DNA of 64,000 nt, taken from assembly GCA_022432975.1 (NCBI GenBank), contig CM039516.1, forward strand, positions 27,747,571-27,811,570, in the 5' to 3' direction. The notes under the pieces were generated by a model, which saw nothing but the letters and a program-made list of their open reading frames with translations, made no database searches and was not told the DNA's origin. A program made the position numbers and the translations under genes. Source of the stretch: Begonia masoniana. Its lineage: Eukaryota > Streptophyta > Magnoliopsida > Cucurbitales > Begoniaceae. Of this stretch, positions 11,988-23,765 are shown in pieces (within the stretch, counting starts at the first letter, position 1; every line of letters begins with the position of its first letter).

Positions 11988-13331
11988 TGTAACGACCCTA
12001 ATTCTTTACCCATAATTTCCCGTATAAATTTTTCTTTTCAAACCTCTAATTCAAATTAAAACGTCCTTAAAACTATTTAAAGAAAATACCTTAAAATAAG
12101 TGGTGAAATTTCTTTGAAAAAATAATTAAAAACATTAAAGAAACATATTAAAACTTCGGCCAAAGGAATCGGGGGTAAAAAGGGCATTCTGCCCATAAAA
12201 GCATGGCCAATTGATCGGCAAATTCAGCCGATCGATCGGCCTTGTTAAAATCATGGGGGGCGATCCATCGCCCCACATATCGGCTATCGATCGCTTTTTG
12301 GTGACCAAATACCCAACAGATCGATCGCCCCCCTTGGGCGATCGATCGACACACGCTCTGGAATTTCTTCCATAGCGTGACCAAAGAGGACCGATCGATC
12401 GCCCTCCCTGGCGATCAATCAACAACCTCTCTAGAATTCGTTCGAGAGAGTTGCCTCTTTTCTTTTCTCTTCTTTTTATTTCTTCTCCCTGCATACACGC
12501 TTAAACACTTCACCATTTTTTTCTCTCATCAAATCACCTCTAAACATTTCATAACAACCTTCCACCCACATACAATTCACGCTCCCCCAATCACTGAGAA
12601 ACCGACACAAGACATATTTAAACATAATCAAATTTCATGAAAACAAACCGCGTGGTTCCGTTTAAAAGTTTAACATTTTTCCCTGTTTGAAAATATCAAA
12701 AACACTACAAAATACTATCAATTTTTCAAAAACACTATACAATTTCTATCCAGATCCACGCATCCTAAAATGTTTAACTATACCATTTTCCTATCTTTCT
12801 ATCCATCAATTTTCCAAAACACATACTTACGTCCCCACGGGTCAAAATAAGCACCGACTGCGCCAACACACTCCTGCGAGCATTTTTCTTCAACCTTCTT
12901 AGACTTCGGGCGGAGGAACATCAACCTCACCTGTCTCTAAATCACCTACACCATAGAAATAAAATGTGAGCTAGAGGCTCAGTAAATCTACGTGAATGCA
13001 CGGGAATGCTATGCATGTACAGTTCATAAATTATGCATCCTACCTTTTCGCTATTCATTTCATTCATGTCACCGGGGCTTCACTCTTGCTAGATAGGAGC
13101 GACACATCCGGCGATTGGATAGCCCCTCGTATCTAACCGGGGAAAAGACATGCCTCATCCGACAGCCATGTCTGATACACTGCCACCGACGTGACCATCG
13201 TTAAATTTATTAACCTTTTTGTTAACCTCTCATTTTCATGAAAATATGCATAGAAATTTCTTTTCATGCTTTTAGAAAAACAATGATACGTGAACATATG
13301 TTGTGCCATAACGAGATCGAAACATACAAAC
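11988..13331 (-). repeat. TE2 5' LTR, part 1
   Basis: Begins TGTAACGACCC like 2949. It holds more CGATCGATC palindromes (12215-12425) than the left copy, which lacks about 150 bp here. Interrupted at 13331 by TE4 (duplication CAAAC, 13327-13331) and resumes at 34955. Confidence 0.88.
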
Positions 13332-15683
13332 TGTAACGACCCCAGTAAGGGCTGAGACTAAACCGTGACTCTTTTAGACTTAACCATATATCCTTACTAA
13401 TTTTATTTAAACTATACTCCATTGTATTATTATTATTATTTTTTTAAAAACAAATATAACTCGGCTCAAGAAATCACGCAGCAATAAAATCCATTACACA
13501 TCTGCCGGCGAGCAGTGCAAAAAGCATCAGCCGATGAGCAGGAACTTCAACACTTAAACTGCATCTACCGACAGAGAAATAACTCACAACTGCCGATCAT
13601 AAAACGACAGGACTCAATACTCATTCACTTACTCCTGCCTATCGCTAAACGATAAGCACAAAGTTCGCTTATGCCGGTAGTGAAAATCTACATCATCCGG
13701 TATTGAATCACACTACATCTACCGATCGCTAGACGACAAAACATCACTTATATCATCCGGTATTTGAAATACCTTACATGTACCGATCTCTAGACAACAA
13801 AATAGCTCTTATATCATCCGGTATTTGAAATACCTTACACTTACCGATAGACATGTGCAATTCACGTGTCCATTTAATACATCTTCCGATAGAAATCATC
13901 CGTCGGTAGATGCAAACTCTTAACATCTTCCGATAGGGAACATCTATCGGTGGATGCAAACTCTTAACAGGCTTCAAACCACATTGACTCAACACTCATA
14001 TGTATGAAAATCAGAGACTTATCCAAAAATTTTTACAACGGAAGACTTAGTTAACGTAACTCTTTCCATATCCTTAAAATCATCCCCAGACTCAGTAGCT
14101 AAACCAGACAATTTCGAGGCTCAATGTTAAAATATAGTCTCATCCTACTTATACTTCCATATTCATATTCATCACTAAAATCATAAGAGCATTAACCAGG
14201 GGGTCTTGTTCGCCATCCAGCCACAGAATTGCTCCCTGAACACCTTCCAGCAACCAAACTTAGACATCTTCATTAACTTTGAGATCCTCACCTGAAAACT
14301 CGTCACCTACATCATAAGGTTTAAACTATAAGCATAATGCTTAGTAAGGAATGCAATACTAACAAGTATGCATGAATGCTCATTTTAAGAAACAAATGCT
14401 CATGAATCTTTTCTTATTCATATCCATAATCAAGGTCTTCATTCTTGTTCATCGTTCGTATTCATCCTTCATAATCATCATTCATGCTCATCATTCATAT
14501 TCATCATTCATATTCATCACTCATATTCATCATTCATATTCATCATTCATATTCATAGTTTAGGTTGTGTGAATTAAGAGAGGATTTGTGCCGGTAAAGG
14601 GGGTTGACAGTGAGAGTGTACATAGTCCCTTGCAGGTCGTAATCATGGTCCTTCCTTTTGGACAGTGACATACGCCAAACCACCCCCAACCCTTGCTTAA
14701 TTCACGTTGCATAAGTTTTATATTCTTATCTTGTTCATGAGGAAAACATGCTCTTAAAACATTATCATATGCATAAAACGTTCGTGATGCATGAACATGA
14801 GAACTCCTAACTCATCATGTCTCAGACTAGTTCATTCATCCGACGGGAAATCATACCATTAAGACAAATATCAACATAAGTAACAGACAGTAGCTTAAAT
14901 GACTTGTAATCATCGTATCAGTTTCTACCTAGCATCCTTGTGATGTAGGGCCCTAATGGGCGGGAATCTTACACATTCACTTACATGGTTTCCTTAGCAA
15001 CTTGAACTCCTTTTCTTCAAACTTCTTCACCTAAAACATTTCACATCACAGTAGTTAAAACAAAACCCTAAAAGTCCCAATCACAAGTCATCCTAGAATC
15101 TAATAACTAAAATCATTCTCGAATCCCCTAGTCTAGTTCTCTGTGCGCAGTCAGAAATCCAAAACCAAAACAGCTAGGTCCAACTAACGATTAATCAGGG
15201 TTGGTTATATTAAATGTCCAGAATCGATTCGAAAATGACATTACAAAATCCAAGTTATAAATGTTGCTATTGTTACACGGCCATTGGAGAAACTAAACTC
15301 CAACACCAAGCTGAAAAACAGAGTTTAACAACTAACTGACAACTACATTGTCTAATCCATACCTCGAGCGTAGAGTATCCGAGAAATGGCAAGGGAACCG
15401 ATCGTCGAAGGAGGGATTACTGGCAGGCAGAAAGAGAGAGCTCGGGAGAGGAAATCGCTGAAAGGAGAAAGTGTCGGCTACAGTGGTGTTGGTGAGATTT
15501 AAAAACTTTCCATCTCCTTTATATATCGATCACAGCCCACCCTAATTTAAATTTTTCCACTCAACCTAGTTCACACAATTTGGAACAAATATTTGTATTA
15601 AATTTAAATCAAAAGGTCCAAAAATAAGGGTGACAGTTAATTTCGTTAAGAAAATCACCTGACTGAAAATGTCGGGTGTTGCA
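13332..15683 (-). repeat. TE4 3' LTR
   Basis: 2352 bp. Holds about four degenerate copies of the 61-bp unit that is expanded in TE8 (13600-13850), perfect hairpins with arms like CCGATAG/CTATCGG (13860-13960), and about ten copies of a 13-bp ATTCATATTCATC-type repeat (14430-14560). A TATA box lies near its 5' end. Right after it (15684 on) the sequence CCACCCCTCCTTAAAC is the complement of the polypurine tract. Confidence 0.9.
15518..15525 (-). promoter_or_regulatory. TATA box of TE4 3' LTR
   Basis: TATATAAA on the minus strand, about 160 bp inside the LTR start at 15683. The other LTR has it at 34789-34796, at the same distance. Plausible RNA polymerase II promoter of the element. Confidence 0.55.
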
Positions 15684-15724
15684 TCCACCCCTCCTTAAAC
15701 AAAATTTTCGTCCCCAAAAATTGA

Positions 15725-15912
15725 TCAAACAAAGAGCTCCGGATAATTGTCCAACATATCTTGCCTTCGTTCCCATGTGGCTTCTTCAACTCCATGATTT
15801 GTCCATAAGACCTTAACCAATGGAATTTCCTTATTCCTCAGAGTTTTCACAGCAGATTCCAAAATTTGCACTGGCTTCTCCTCATACATTAGTGTTGGCT
15901 CAATTTCAACAT
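15725..15912 (-). pseudogene. TE4 pol C-terminus: chromodomain-like end
   Basis: Last about 60 residues of pol (EIEPTLMYEEKPVQILES, then VLRNKEIPLVKVLWTNHGVEEATWE) with the stop at 15725-15727. The Cassandra copy TE5 breaks the frame at 15912, and the sequence goes on at 16742. In this family the tail is thought to guide the integrase to heterochromatin. The stretch itself is intact apart from the insertion. Confidence 0.88.
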
Positions 15913-16124
15913 TGTGATGACCCGAATATGCACGTATGGGTACGATGGCTGCACGAACCGGAACTCGGATGGCAATACGTCCTCGCGGGAAAATCGGAAG
16001 GTGACAGGTCGTAAAAAGAGGGTCGTCACAATCCCACATCGCTTGGGGAAGTATGTGGAAAGGAAACATATGTAAATAGACTCTTCCAACATAGCAAGAC
16101 GCGTTTTGGAGCACAATTGACAAT

Positions 16125-16200
16125 GGATCCCATCAGAACTCCGAAGTTAAAAGTGCTTCGGCGAGAGAAATTCCAGGTTGGGTGACCTTCCGGGAAGTTC
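16125..16200 (+). other. 5S-rRNA-derived segment in TE5 left LTR
   Basis: GGATCCCATCAGAACTCCG, then AAGTTAAAAGTGCTTCGGCG and GGTTGGGTGACCTTCCGGG, line up with the middle and 3' half of plant 5S rRNA, including the internal box A and box C regions. The 5' third of 5S is hardly recognisable. It is not a working 5S gene. Confidence 0.9.
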
Positions 16201-16571
16201 TCACCAAACAAAACCGTGAGGGGAGGATATTGGGTTGCGGCCCAATCCCTAGAGCGGACAATATCTTGCTGGGAATAGGGGTCGTTACAAATGGTATCTG
16301 AACCTGTACCCAACCGGAAATGTGGCCAATGAGGACGTTGGGCCCCCGAGGGGGGGTGATTGTGATGACCCGAATATGCACGTATGGGTACGATGGCTGC
16401 ACGAACCGGAACCCGGATGGCAGTACGTCAGCGCGGGCGAACCGGAAGGTGACAGGTCGTAAAAAAGGGTCGTCACAATCCCACATCGCTTGGGGAAGTA
16501 TGTGAAAATGAAACATATGTAAAAAGACCCTTCCGATATAGCAAGACGTGTTTTGGAGCACAATTGACAAC

Positions 16572-16647
16572 GGATCCCATAAGAACTCCGAAGTTAAAAG
16601 TGCTTCGGCGAGAGCAATTCCAGGTTGGGTGACCTTCCGGGAAGTTC
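16572..16647 (+). other. 5S-rRNA-derived segment in TE5 right LTR
   Basis: Same segment as in the left LTR, with CATAAGAACTCCG in place of CATCAGAACTCCG. The box C-like GGTTGGGTGACC is kept. Confidence 0.88.
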
Positions 16648-16736
16648 TCCCCAAACAAAGCCGTGAGGGGAGGATATTGGGCTGCGGCCCAATCTCCAGA
16701 GTGGACAATATCTTGCTGGGAATAGGGTTTGTTACA

Positions 16737-17528
16737 GACATCCACTGACTTAACAACTTGTGTAAGATCCTGTATGCATTTTCTTAACATTTACACATGA
16801 AAAACATTGTGAACCTTTTCCAATGATAGGGGCAATAGCAGTCTATAAGCTGTGCTGCCGATCCTCTCCAAGACAGGGAATGGTCCAACGAATCACGGAT
16901 TAAGTTTCCCCTTCTTTCCAAATCTTAATAGTCCTTTAAACGGTGAAATCTTTAAGAAAACTTCATCTCCAACAGCAAATTCAAGATCTCTCCTCCTTTG
17001 ATCTGCATAACTTTTCTGTCGGCTTTATGCAGTAATCATTCTTTTCCTGATAATGGTAATCTTGTCTGACATCTGTTGCAAGATCTCTGGACCTAGGAGT
17101 TTTGCTTCACCGACCTCATCCCAGTACAAAGGTGATCTGCACTTTCTGCCATAAAGTGCTTCATAAGGTGCCATACAATTGGTGGACTGGTAACTATTAT
17201 TGTAGGAGAATTCCACCAAGGGTAAATATCGACTCCAAGATGTCTGGAAATCCAGCACACATGCTCTTAACATGTCTTCTAGTATCTGAATGATTCTCTC
17301 AGATTGACCATCGGTTTGAGGGTGAAAAGAAATATTGAAGGACAATTTTGTCCCTAACGTGCCTTGCAAACTTTGCCAAAATCTCGAGGTAAATCTAGGA
17401 TCACGGTCGGAGACAATTGACAAGAGGATTCCATGCAATCTGATAAATTCCTGAATGTACAGGTTAGCGAGTTGTTCCATTGTAAAAGTCACTCTTACTG
17501 GTATGAAGTGTGCTGATTTTGTCATTCT
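16737..17528 (-). pseudogene. TE4 integrase, core and C-terminal part
   Basis: Between the two Cassandra copies. On the minus strand it begins right after the break at 17528 with the core (TKSAHFIPVRVTFTMEQLA), the second catalytic Asp in IVSDRDPRFTSRFW, the catalytic Glu in HPQTDGQSERI, then EFSYNNSY and [21 protein letters not shown]. Downstream come the GDEVFLKISPF and GKKGKLNP region with a TGA where relatives have CGA. DDE integrase joins the cDNA ends to the target. The first Asp lies beyond TE6 in the piece at 18615. Not functional. Confidence 0.9.
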
Positions 17529-17738
17529 TGTGATGACCCGAATATGAAAGTATGTATGATGGCTGCACGAACCGAAACCCGGATGGCGGTACGTCTGCGC
17601 GGGCAAACTGGAAGGTGACGAGTCGTAAAAAGGGGGTCGTCACAATCCCACATCGCTTGGGGAAGTATGTGAAAATGAAACATATGTAAAAAGACCCTCC
17701 TAACATAGCAAGACGCGTTTTGGAGCACAATTGGCAAC

Positions 17739-17814
17739 GGATCCCATAAGAACTCCGAAGTTAAAAGTGCTTCGGCAAGAGCAATTCCAGATTGGGTGTT
17801 ATTCTGGGAAGTTC
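17739..17814 (+). other. 5S-rRNA-derived segment 1 of TE6
   Basis: GGATCCCATAAGAACTCCG through GGGAAGTTC. The box C region is altered (GTTATT in place of GACCTT). Confidence 0.85.
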
Positions 17815-18003
17815 TCGCCAAACAAAGCCGTGAGGGACCGAAACCCGGATGGCGGTACGTCTGCGCGGGCAAACTGGAAGGTGACGAGTCGTAAAAGGGG
17901 GTCGTCACAATCCCACATCGCTTGGGGAAGTATGTGAAAATGAAACATATGTAAAAAGACCCTCCTAACATAGCAAGACGCGTTTTGGAGCACAATTGGC
18001 AAC

Positions 18004-18079
18004 GGATCCCATAAGAACTCCGAAGTTAAAAGTGCTTCGGCAAGAGCAATTCCAGATTGGGTGTTATTCTGGGAAGTTC
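18004..18079 (+). other. 5S-rRNA-derived segment 2 of TE6 (tandem copy)
   Basis: Looks identical to segment 1 including the altered box C. It lies in the 266-bp tandem duplicate. Confidence 0.85.
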
Positions 18080-18449
18080 TCGCCAAACAAAGCCGTGAGG
18101 GGAGGATATTGGGCTACGGCCCAATCCCCAAAGCGGACAATATCTTGCTGGGATAAGGGGTCGTTACAAATGGTATCAGAGCCTGTACCCAACCGGAAAT
18201 ATGGCCAACGAGGACGTTGGGCCCCCGAGGGGGGGTGATTGTGATGACCCGAATATGAAAGTATGTACGATGGCTGCACGAACCGGAACCCGGATGGCGA
18301 TACGTCTGCGCGGGTGAATCGGAAGGTGACGGGTTGTAAAAAGGGGGTCGTCACAATCCCACATCGCTTGGGGAAGTACGTGGAAATGAAACATATGTAA
18401 AGAGACCCTCCTAACATAGCAAGACGCATTTTGGAGCACAATTGGCAAC

Positions 18450-18525
18450 GGATCCCATAAGAACTCCGAAGTTAAAAGTGCTTCGGCGAGAGCAATTCCA
18501 GGTTGGGTGACCTTCTGGGAAGTTC
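18450..18525 (+). other. 5S-rRNA-derived segment 3 of TE6 (right LTR)
   Basis: Keeps the box C-like GGTTGGGTGACC, closer to plant 5S rRNA than segments 1 and 2. Confidence 0.87.
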
Positions 18526-18614
18526 TCGCCAAACAAAGCCGTGAGGGGAGGATATTGGGCTACGGCCCAATTCCCAGAGCGGACAATATCTTGCTGGGAT
18601 AAGGGGTCGTTACA

Positions 18615-19310
18615 ATTCTGTCAACCACAACCCAACTACTATCATGTCCTTTGATTGTCTTTGGTAATCCTACTACAAAATCCATGGCAATGTTTTCCCA
18701 CTTCCATTCAGGGATCGGTAGGGGTTGAAGAGTACCTCCTGGGCGTTGGTGCTCTGCCTTAACTTGTTGGCAAATCAAACATGACTCCACATACTTGGCA
18801 ATATCCCTCTTCATATTTGGCCACCAATAATGTAATTTCAAGTCTCGATACATCTTGGTGCTACCAGGATGTACAGAAAAGGGAGACGAGTTAGCCTCGG
18901 TCAAGATCAACTTACATAGTTCTTCATCATTTGGAATATACCATCGATTCTTAAACTTCAAAATACCATCGTTGGAGAGATTGAATTCAGAGGAGGTATC
19001 CTGCAACTTACTCATCATGCTATTATTCTCCTTTGAATTCTTCTGTTGTGCCTTTTTGATTTTATCCAAAATAGTTGGTCGAATGGTTAAGTCAGCAAGT
19101 AAAGTTGACAACTCAGGAACTATTTCCAACTCGAACTTCTAAACTTCCTTCCATAATGGTACAGACATGGTTGATACTGCGGGCTGTATTGTATTAGACA
19201 TTCTGCTCAATGCATCAGCCACAGCATTGGCCTTACCCGGGTGATATTTAATTTCGAAGTCATAATCCTTAACAAACTCCAACCAACGTCTTTGTCTCAT
19301 GTTTAATTCC
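18615..19310 (-). pseudogene. TE4 integrase N-terminus and RNase H-integrase linker
   Basis: Reads [20 protein letters not shown] and ADALSRM (end of RNase H and linker), then the integrase zinc-binding HHCC domain ([20 protein letters not shown], then [18 protein letters not shown]) and the first catalytic Asp in [12 protein letters not shown]6 cuts the frame after VVVDR. Stops occur near 19141 (TAG) and 19316 (TAA where TE8 has CAA). An intact stretch covers 18625-19129. The HHCC residues are all present. Confidence 0.9.
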
Positions 19311-19312
19311 TT

Positions 19313-20854
19313 TTAAGTAAAGAGGTATCTCAGGCTCTTGTGGTCTGAAAACACATCACACTGCCGACCATACAAGTAGTGCCTCCAAATCTTTAAACCA
19401 AAAACAACTGCGGCTAACTCTAAATCTTGAGTGGGGTAATTCTGTTCATAACTCTTCAGCTGCCTAGAGGCATACGCCACCACCTTGCCTTCTTGCATCA
19501 AAACACACCCCAGTCCAACTTTGGATGCATCACAGTAAACACTAAACTTTCCTTCTTCGGTTGGGAGAGTCAGTAGTGGGGCTGTTGTCAACTTCAGTTT
19601 AAGTGTCTGGAAGTCATCTTCACAAGCTTCAGTCCAAGAGTACTTGGTGTCATTCTTAGTCAAACTTGTTAAAGGTTTAGCTATCATTGAAAATCCTTTA
19701 ATAAACTTCCTATAATAACCTGCCAGACCAAGGAAACTACGGACTTCACTGGCATTCCTTGGCTGTGGCCAGTCCTTAACTGCCTGAATTTTGGTTGGAT
19801 CTACTGATATACCTTCAGCAGAGATGACATGGCCTAAGAAGTTAACCTTATCCAACCAGAACTCACACTTAGACAACTTGGCATAGAGTTGCTGCTGTTT
19901 TAATGTTGTCAAAACTACTCTTAAGTGCTCTTCGTGGTCAGCTTTAGTTCGTGAGTAAATTAAGATATCATCTATGAATACAATTACAAACTTGTCCAAG
20001 TAATCACGAAACACTCGATTCATCAGGTCCATAAAGGCTGCAGGTGCATTGGTTAACCCAAACGACATTACGAGGAATTCATAATGTCCATAGCGGGTCC
20101 TAAAGGCTGTCTTAGGTATATAACCCTCCTTAACCTTCAATTGGTAATAGCCCGAACGTAAGTCAATCTTTGAAAACACTTTAGCTCCTTGTAATTGGTG
20201 AAACAAGGCATCAATCCGGGGCAATGGGTACTTGTTCTTAATTGTCAACTTATTCAGTTCTCTGTAATCTATGCACATTCTAAGAGAACCGTCTTTCTTC
20301 TTAACAAATAAAACAGGTGCACCCCAGGGAGAACTAGTGGAGCGTATAAACCCTTTGTCCACTAGTTCCTGCAGTTGGACCTTTAATTCCTTCAACTCAA
20401 CTGGTGCCATGCGGTAAGGGCTCTTGGATACAGGAAATGCCTCGAGGTATGTATCGATTACAAATTCTATTTCTCTATCAGGTGGTAATCCTGGCAAATC
20501 ATCCAAAAATGCCTTAGGGAACTTTTGGACAATAGGAAGATCTTGTAGTTCTATCTTATTCTTCCCCCGATCATCCATTATACTAGCTAGGTAACTCTCA
20601 CAGCCGCCTTTCAATATCCGTTGAGTGTCTAGTGAGGATATAATCGATATTTTACTTATCTTTGGGATAGCTTGAAAGGTATAACGATCTCCATTCGGGG
20701 GTCTGAATTTAACCAAACCAGAGCTACAACTTATCGTGGCATGATGTCTAAATAACCAATCCATTCCCAGTATAACTTCATACCCCTTCATGTCAATTAC
20801 TATTAGTTCTACATATAACTTCTTATCTCCTAAGGACACAATATCACCTTTCAA
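19313..20854 (-). pseudogene. TE4 reverse transcriptase and RNase H
   Basis: Best preserved pol piece: 513 codons without a stop. Residues 1-50 are the end of the protease ([19 protein letters not shown]). Residues about 120-345 are reverse transcriptase with [17 protein letters not shown] at 174-190, [12 protein letters not shown] at 229-240 and the catalytic FIDD at 293-296. Residues about 380-513 are RNase H with Asp442 (YCDAS), Glu479 and Asp504 (FSDHK). It copies element RNA into DNA in the particle. It begins after a TAG stop at 20858-20860 and ends at a TAA, so the original single gag-pol frame is broken. Confidence 0.93.
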
Positions 20855-20860
20855 TATCTG

Positions 20861-22066
20861 CTAAGAATACAAGGACTTTCTTGATGGTAACATCACACTA
20901 TATGGCCTATCAGCTGGTAAGTATTCTAACTTATGCTTACAGACAAACAGGGTTGCTGTGAATGAGTGTGTGGCTCCTGTGTCTATAAGTGTATAAGCAG
21001 AAACACCACAGATCATAATTGTACCTGATATGACCGTATGCTGCACAGCCTCTTCATCCTCCATCATAGCAAAGACTCTGGGTGCCATTCTTGCTCGATT
21101 GGGGTCTGGTGGCATGGGGCAGTCTCTGACTACATGTCCGACCTTGTCACATCTAAAAGAGCGGCAAGAGAGTAACTTGCATTCGCCGGGGTGGTTATTC
21201 TGACAGGTGGGGCATAGAGGGGCCATTGGTCGCTTTCCTTTTCCTTGATCATCATTTGGATTGAAGGGTCTCCTTATGCCTTGCTGTTGTTGTTGTGGTC
21301 CCCTGTTCTATTGCAGTTGCCATCCTTTGTTCTGACGTGGCAGCGGCTGAGCCTCTCTAGTAAACTTCCTTGATGATTCGCACTGCGCATATGTCGATAT
21401 CTCAGCCTCTTCCAGTTCTAGAGCCTTAGTTGTCACTTCAGCATAAGGTACACTATGTATTCCAGCAGTCTTTACTCTCATATACAGACTTGGTTTCAGT
21501 CCTTGAACAAATTGGTGGATCTTATCCTCATCATCTTCTATTAGTATGGGTGCAAACCGAGATAAAGCCTCAAACTTGCATATGTAATCCGTCACAGAGC
21601 CAAACTGACGTAAACTCATGAACTCCTTCTTCTTGTTGGCCCGAATAGTCCTATTGAAATACTTGTCGAAGAAAGCAGTCTTAAACATTTCCCAGGTCAT
21701 ACCTCCTGCATTAACGGTGCTCTGGATTGAATCCCACCAATGTCTTGCATCAAATTCCAGGTGGAAAACGGCATATGTTACCCGGTCCCCTTCCTCAACC
21801 TTTGCATACTTGAACATGTATTCCATCTTCCGAATCCATTCCTCAGCATAAACAGGATCCAAAACTCGACCATTGAATGTCGGGGGTCAAAGTCGGTGAA
21901 AACGCTCACCACCATGATCATGAGTTGCATTAGTACTAGAATTTGCTTGTTCTTCTCTAGCAGCCATCAGCTATTCGATCTGGCGAGATTGACGCATGAC
22001 CAACTCTGTCAACTGAGCAATGGCATTGCTATCCTCATTAGCCTCTCTTTGCTGACCTCTTACCAT
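20861..22066 (-). pseudogene. TE4 gag, zinc knuckle and protease N-terminus
   Basis: Gag start ATG at 22064-22066 (MVRGQQ), capsid region at 21308-21862 (DPVYAEEWIRKMEYMFKYAK, YICKFEALSRFAP), zinc-binding CPTCQNNHPGEC, a damaged knuckle (first Cys of the CX2CX4HX4C motif is Ser) and the protease motif [12 protein letters not shown] near 20990. In-frame stops occur at about 21970 (TAG where TE8 has CAG), 21887 (TGA, Arg in TE8), 21309 (TAG, CAG in TE8) and 20860. Most are one transition from a sense codon. Confidence 0.9.
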
Positions 22067-22213
22067 TTTGAGATTCCTAAACAAATTTTCATAAATATAT
22101 CTTAACATAATGACATTACTTAAAAACGTAAATACTTACAGTTGCTGGAGTGTACTCAGGTGGCAATCTGTGCTGGGAGGTAGTCTGCAGAATCAATTTT
22201 AGAACCCGATTTT

Positions 22214-22225
22214 GCTTTGATACCA
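22214..22225 (-). other. primer binding site of TE4
   Basis: TGGTATCAAAGC on the minus strand, one base from the initiator tRNA-Met site, 4 bp from the LTR end at 22230. Bases 22067-22213 are leader. Confidence 0.85.
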
Positions 22226-22229
22226 TAAT

Positions 22230-23765
22230 TGTAACGACCCCAGTAAGGGCCGAGACTAAACCGTGACTCTTTTAGACTTAACCATATATCCTTACTAATT
22301 TTATTTAAACTATACTCCATTGTATTTTTATTATTATTATTTTTTTAAAACAAATATAACTCGGCTCAAGACATTACTCAGCAATGGAATCCATTACACA
22401 TCTGCCGGCGAGCAGTGCAAAAAGCATCAGCCGATGAGCAGGAACTTCAACACTTAAACTGCATCTACCGACAGAGAAATAACTCACAACTGCGGATCAT
22501 AAAACGACAGGACTCAATACTCATTCACTTACTCCAGTCGATCGCTAAACGACAAGCACAGAGTTCGCTTCTGCCGGTAGTGAAAATCTACATCATCCGG
22601 TATTGAATCACACTACATCTACCGATCGCTAGATGACAAAAAATCACTTATATCATCCGGTATTTGAAATACCTTACACATACCGATCGCTAGACGACAA
22701 AATAGCTCTTATATCATTCGGTATTTGAAATACCTTACACCTACCGATAGACATGTGCAATTCACGTGTCTATTTAATACATCTTCCGATAGAAATCATC
22801 CGTCGATAGATGCAAACTCTTAACATCTTCCGATAGGGAACATCTATCGGTGGATGCAAACTCTTAACAGGCTTCAAACCACATTGACTCAACACTCATA
22901 TGTATGAAAATCAGAGACTCATCCAAAAATTTTTACAACGGAAGACTTAGTTAACGTAACTCTTTCCATATCTTTAAAATCATCCCCAGACTCAGTAGCT
23001 AAACCAGACAATTTTGAGGCTCAATGTTAAAATATAGTCTCATCCTACTTATACTTTCATATTCATATTCATCACTAAAATCATAAGAGCATTAACCAGG
23101 GGGTCTTGTTCGCCATCCAACTACAGAATTGCTCCCTGAACACTTTCCAGCAACCAAACTTAGACATCTTCATTAACTTTGAGATCCTCACCTGAAAACT
23201 CGTCACCTACATCATAAGGTTTAAACTATAAGCCTAATGCTTAATAAGGAATGCAATACTAACAAGTATGCATGAATGCTCATTTTAAGAAACAAATGCT
23301 CATGAATCTTTTCTTATTCATATCCATACTCAAGGTCTTCATTCTTGTTCATCGTTCGTATTCATCGTTCATAATCATCATTTATGCTCATAATTCATAT
23401 TCATCATTCATATTCATCATTCATATTCATCACTCATATTCATCATTCATATTCATCGTTCATATTTACCGTTCAGATTGTGTGAATTAAGAGAGGATTT
23501 GCGCTGGTAAAGAGGGTTGACAGTGAGAGTGTACATAGTCCCTTGCGGGTCGTAATCATGGTCCTTCCTTTTGGACAGTGACATACGCCAAACAACCCCC
23601 AACCCTCACTTAATTCACGTTGCATAAGTTTTATATTCTTATCTTGTTCATGAGGAAAACATGCTCTTAAAACATTATCATATGCATAAAACGTTCGTGA
23701 TGCATGAACATGAGAACTCCTAACTCATCAAGTCTCAGACTAGTGCATTCATCCGATGGGAAATT
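22230..23765 (-). repeat. TE4 5' LTR, part 1
   Basis: Begins TGTAACGACCCCAG and matches 13332-14850. Holds about four degenerate 61-bp units (22500-22770), CGATAG hairpins (22745-22860) and the short 13-bp repeat tract (23380-23470). Interrupted by TE7 in GATGGGAAAT|T and continues at 34119. The other LTR keeps the unbroken target (GACGGGAAATCATACC near 14845). Confidence 0.88.

Larger units (their letters stand above)
15913..16736 (+). mobile_element. Cassandra: TE5: Cassandra TRIM element, copy 1
   Basis: Two LTRs of about 376 bp (15913-16289, 16361-16736), both TGTGATGACCCG...GTTACA, flank an internal region of only about 71 bp. That region is a primer site (TGGTATCTGAACC, 16292-16304) and a purine tract (CGAGGGGGGGTGA, ending 16359). 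Each LTR contains a segment clearly derived from plant 5S rRNA. LTRs with 5S, tRNA-Met priming and no coding capacity define Cassandra. The target duplication is AACAT (15908-15912) versus GACAT (16737-16741), one mismatch. It splits TE4's pol and lies on the opposite strand. Confidence 0.92.
17529..18614 (+). mobile_element. Cassandra: TE6: Cassandra TRIM copy 2 with a tandem-duplicated LTR segment
   Basis: Perfect target duplication ATTCT (17524-17528, 18615-18619). Left LTR 17529-18168, primer site TGGTATCAGAGCC at 18171-18183, purine tract ending about 18238, right LTR 18240-18614 (375 bp). The left LTR is longer by 266 bp because 17572-17837 is repeated at 17838-18103, so this copy carries three 5S-derived segments. 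Both left segments share a changed box C (ATTGGGTGTTATTCTGGG) that the right LTR lacks, so the change came before the duplication. It splits TE4's integrase. Confidence 0.92.

Noticed and set aside
16125..18525. 5S rRNA genes
   Set aside because: Only the middle and 3' part of 5S is recognisable, with changed boxes, always inside TGTGATGACCCG...GTTACA LTRs with primer site and purine tract. They are Cassandra LTRs.
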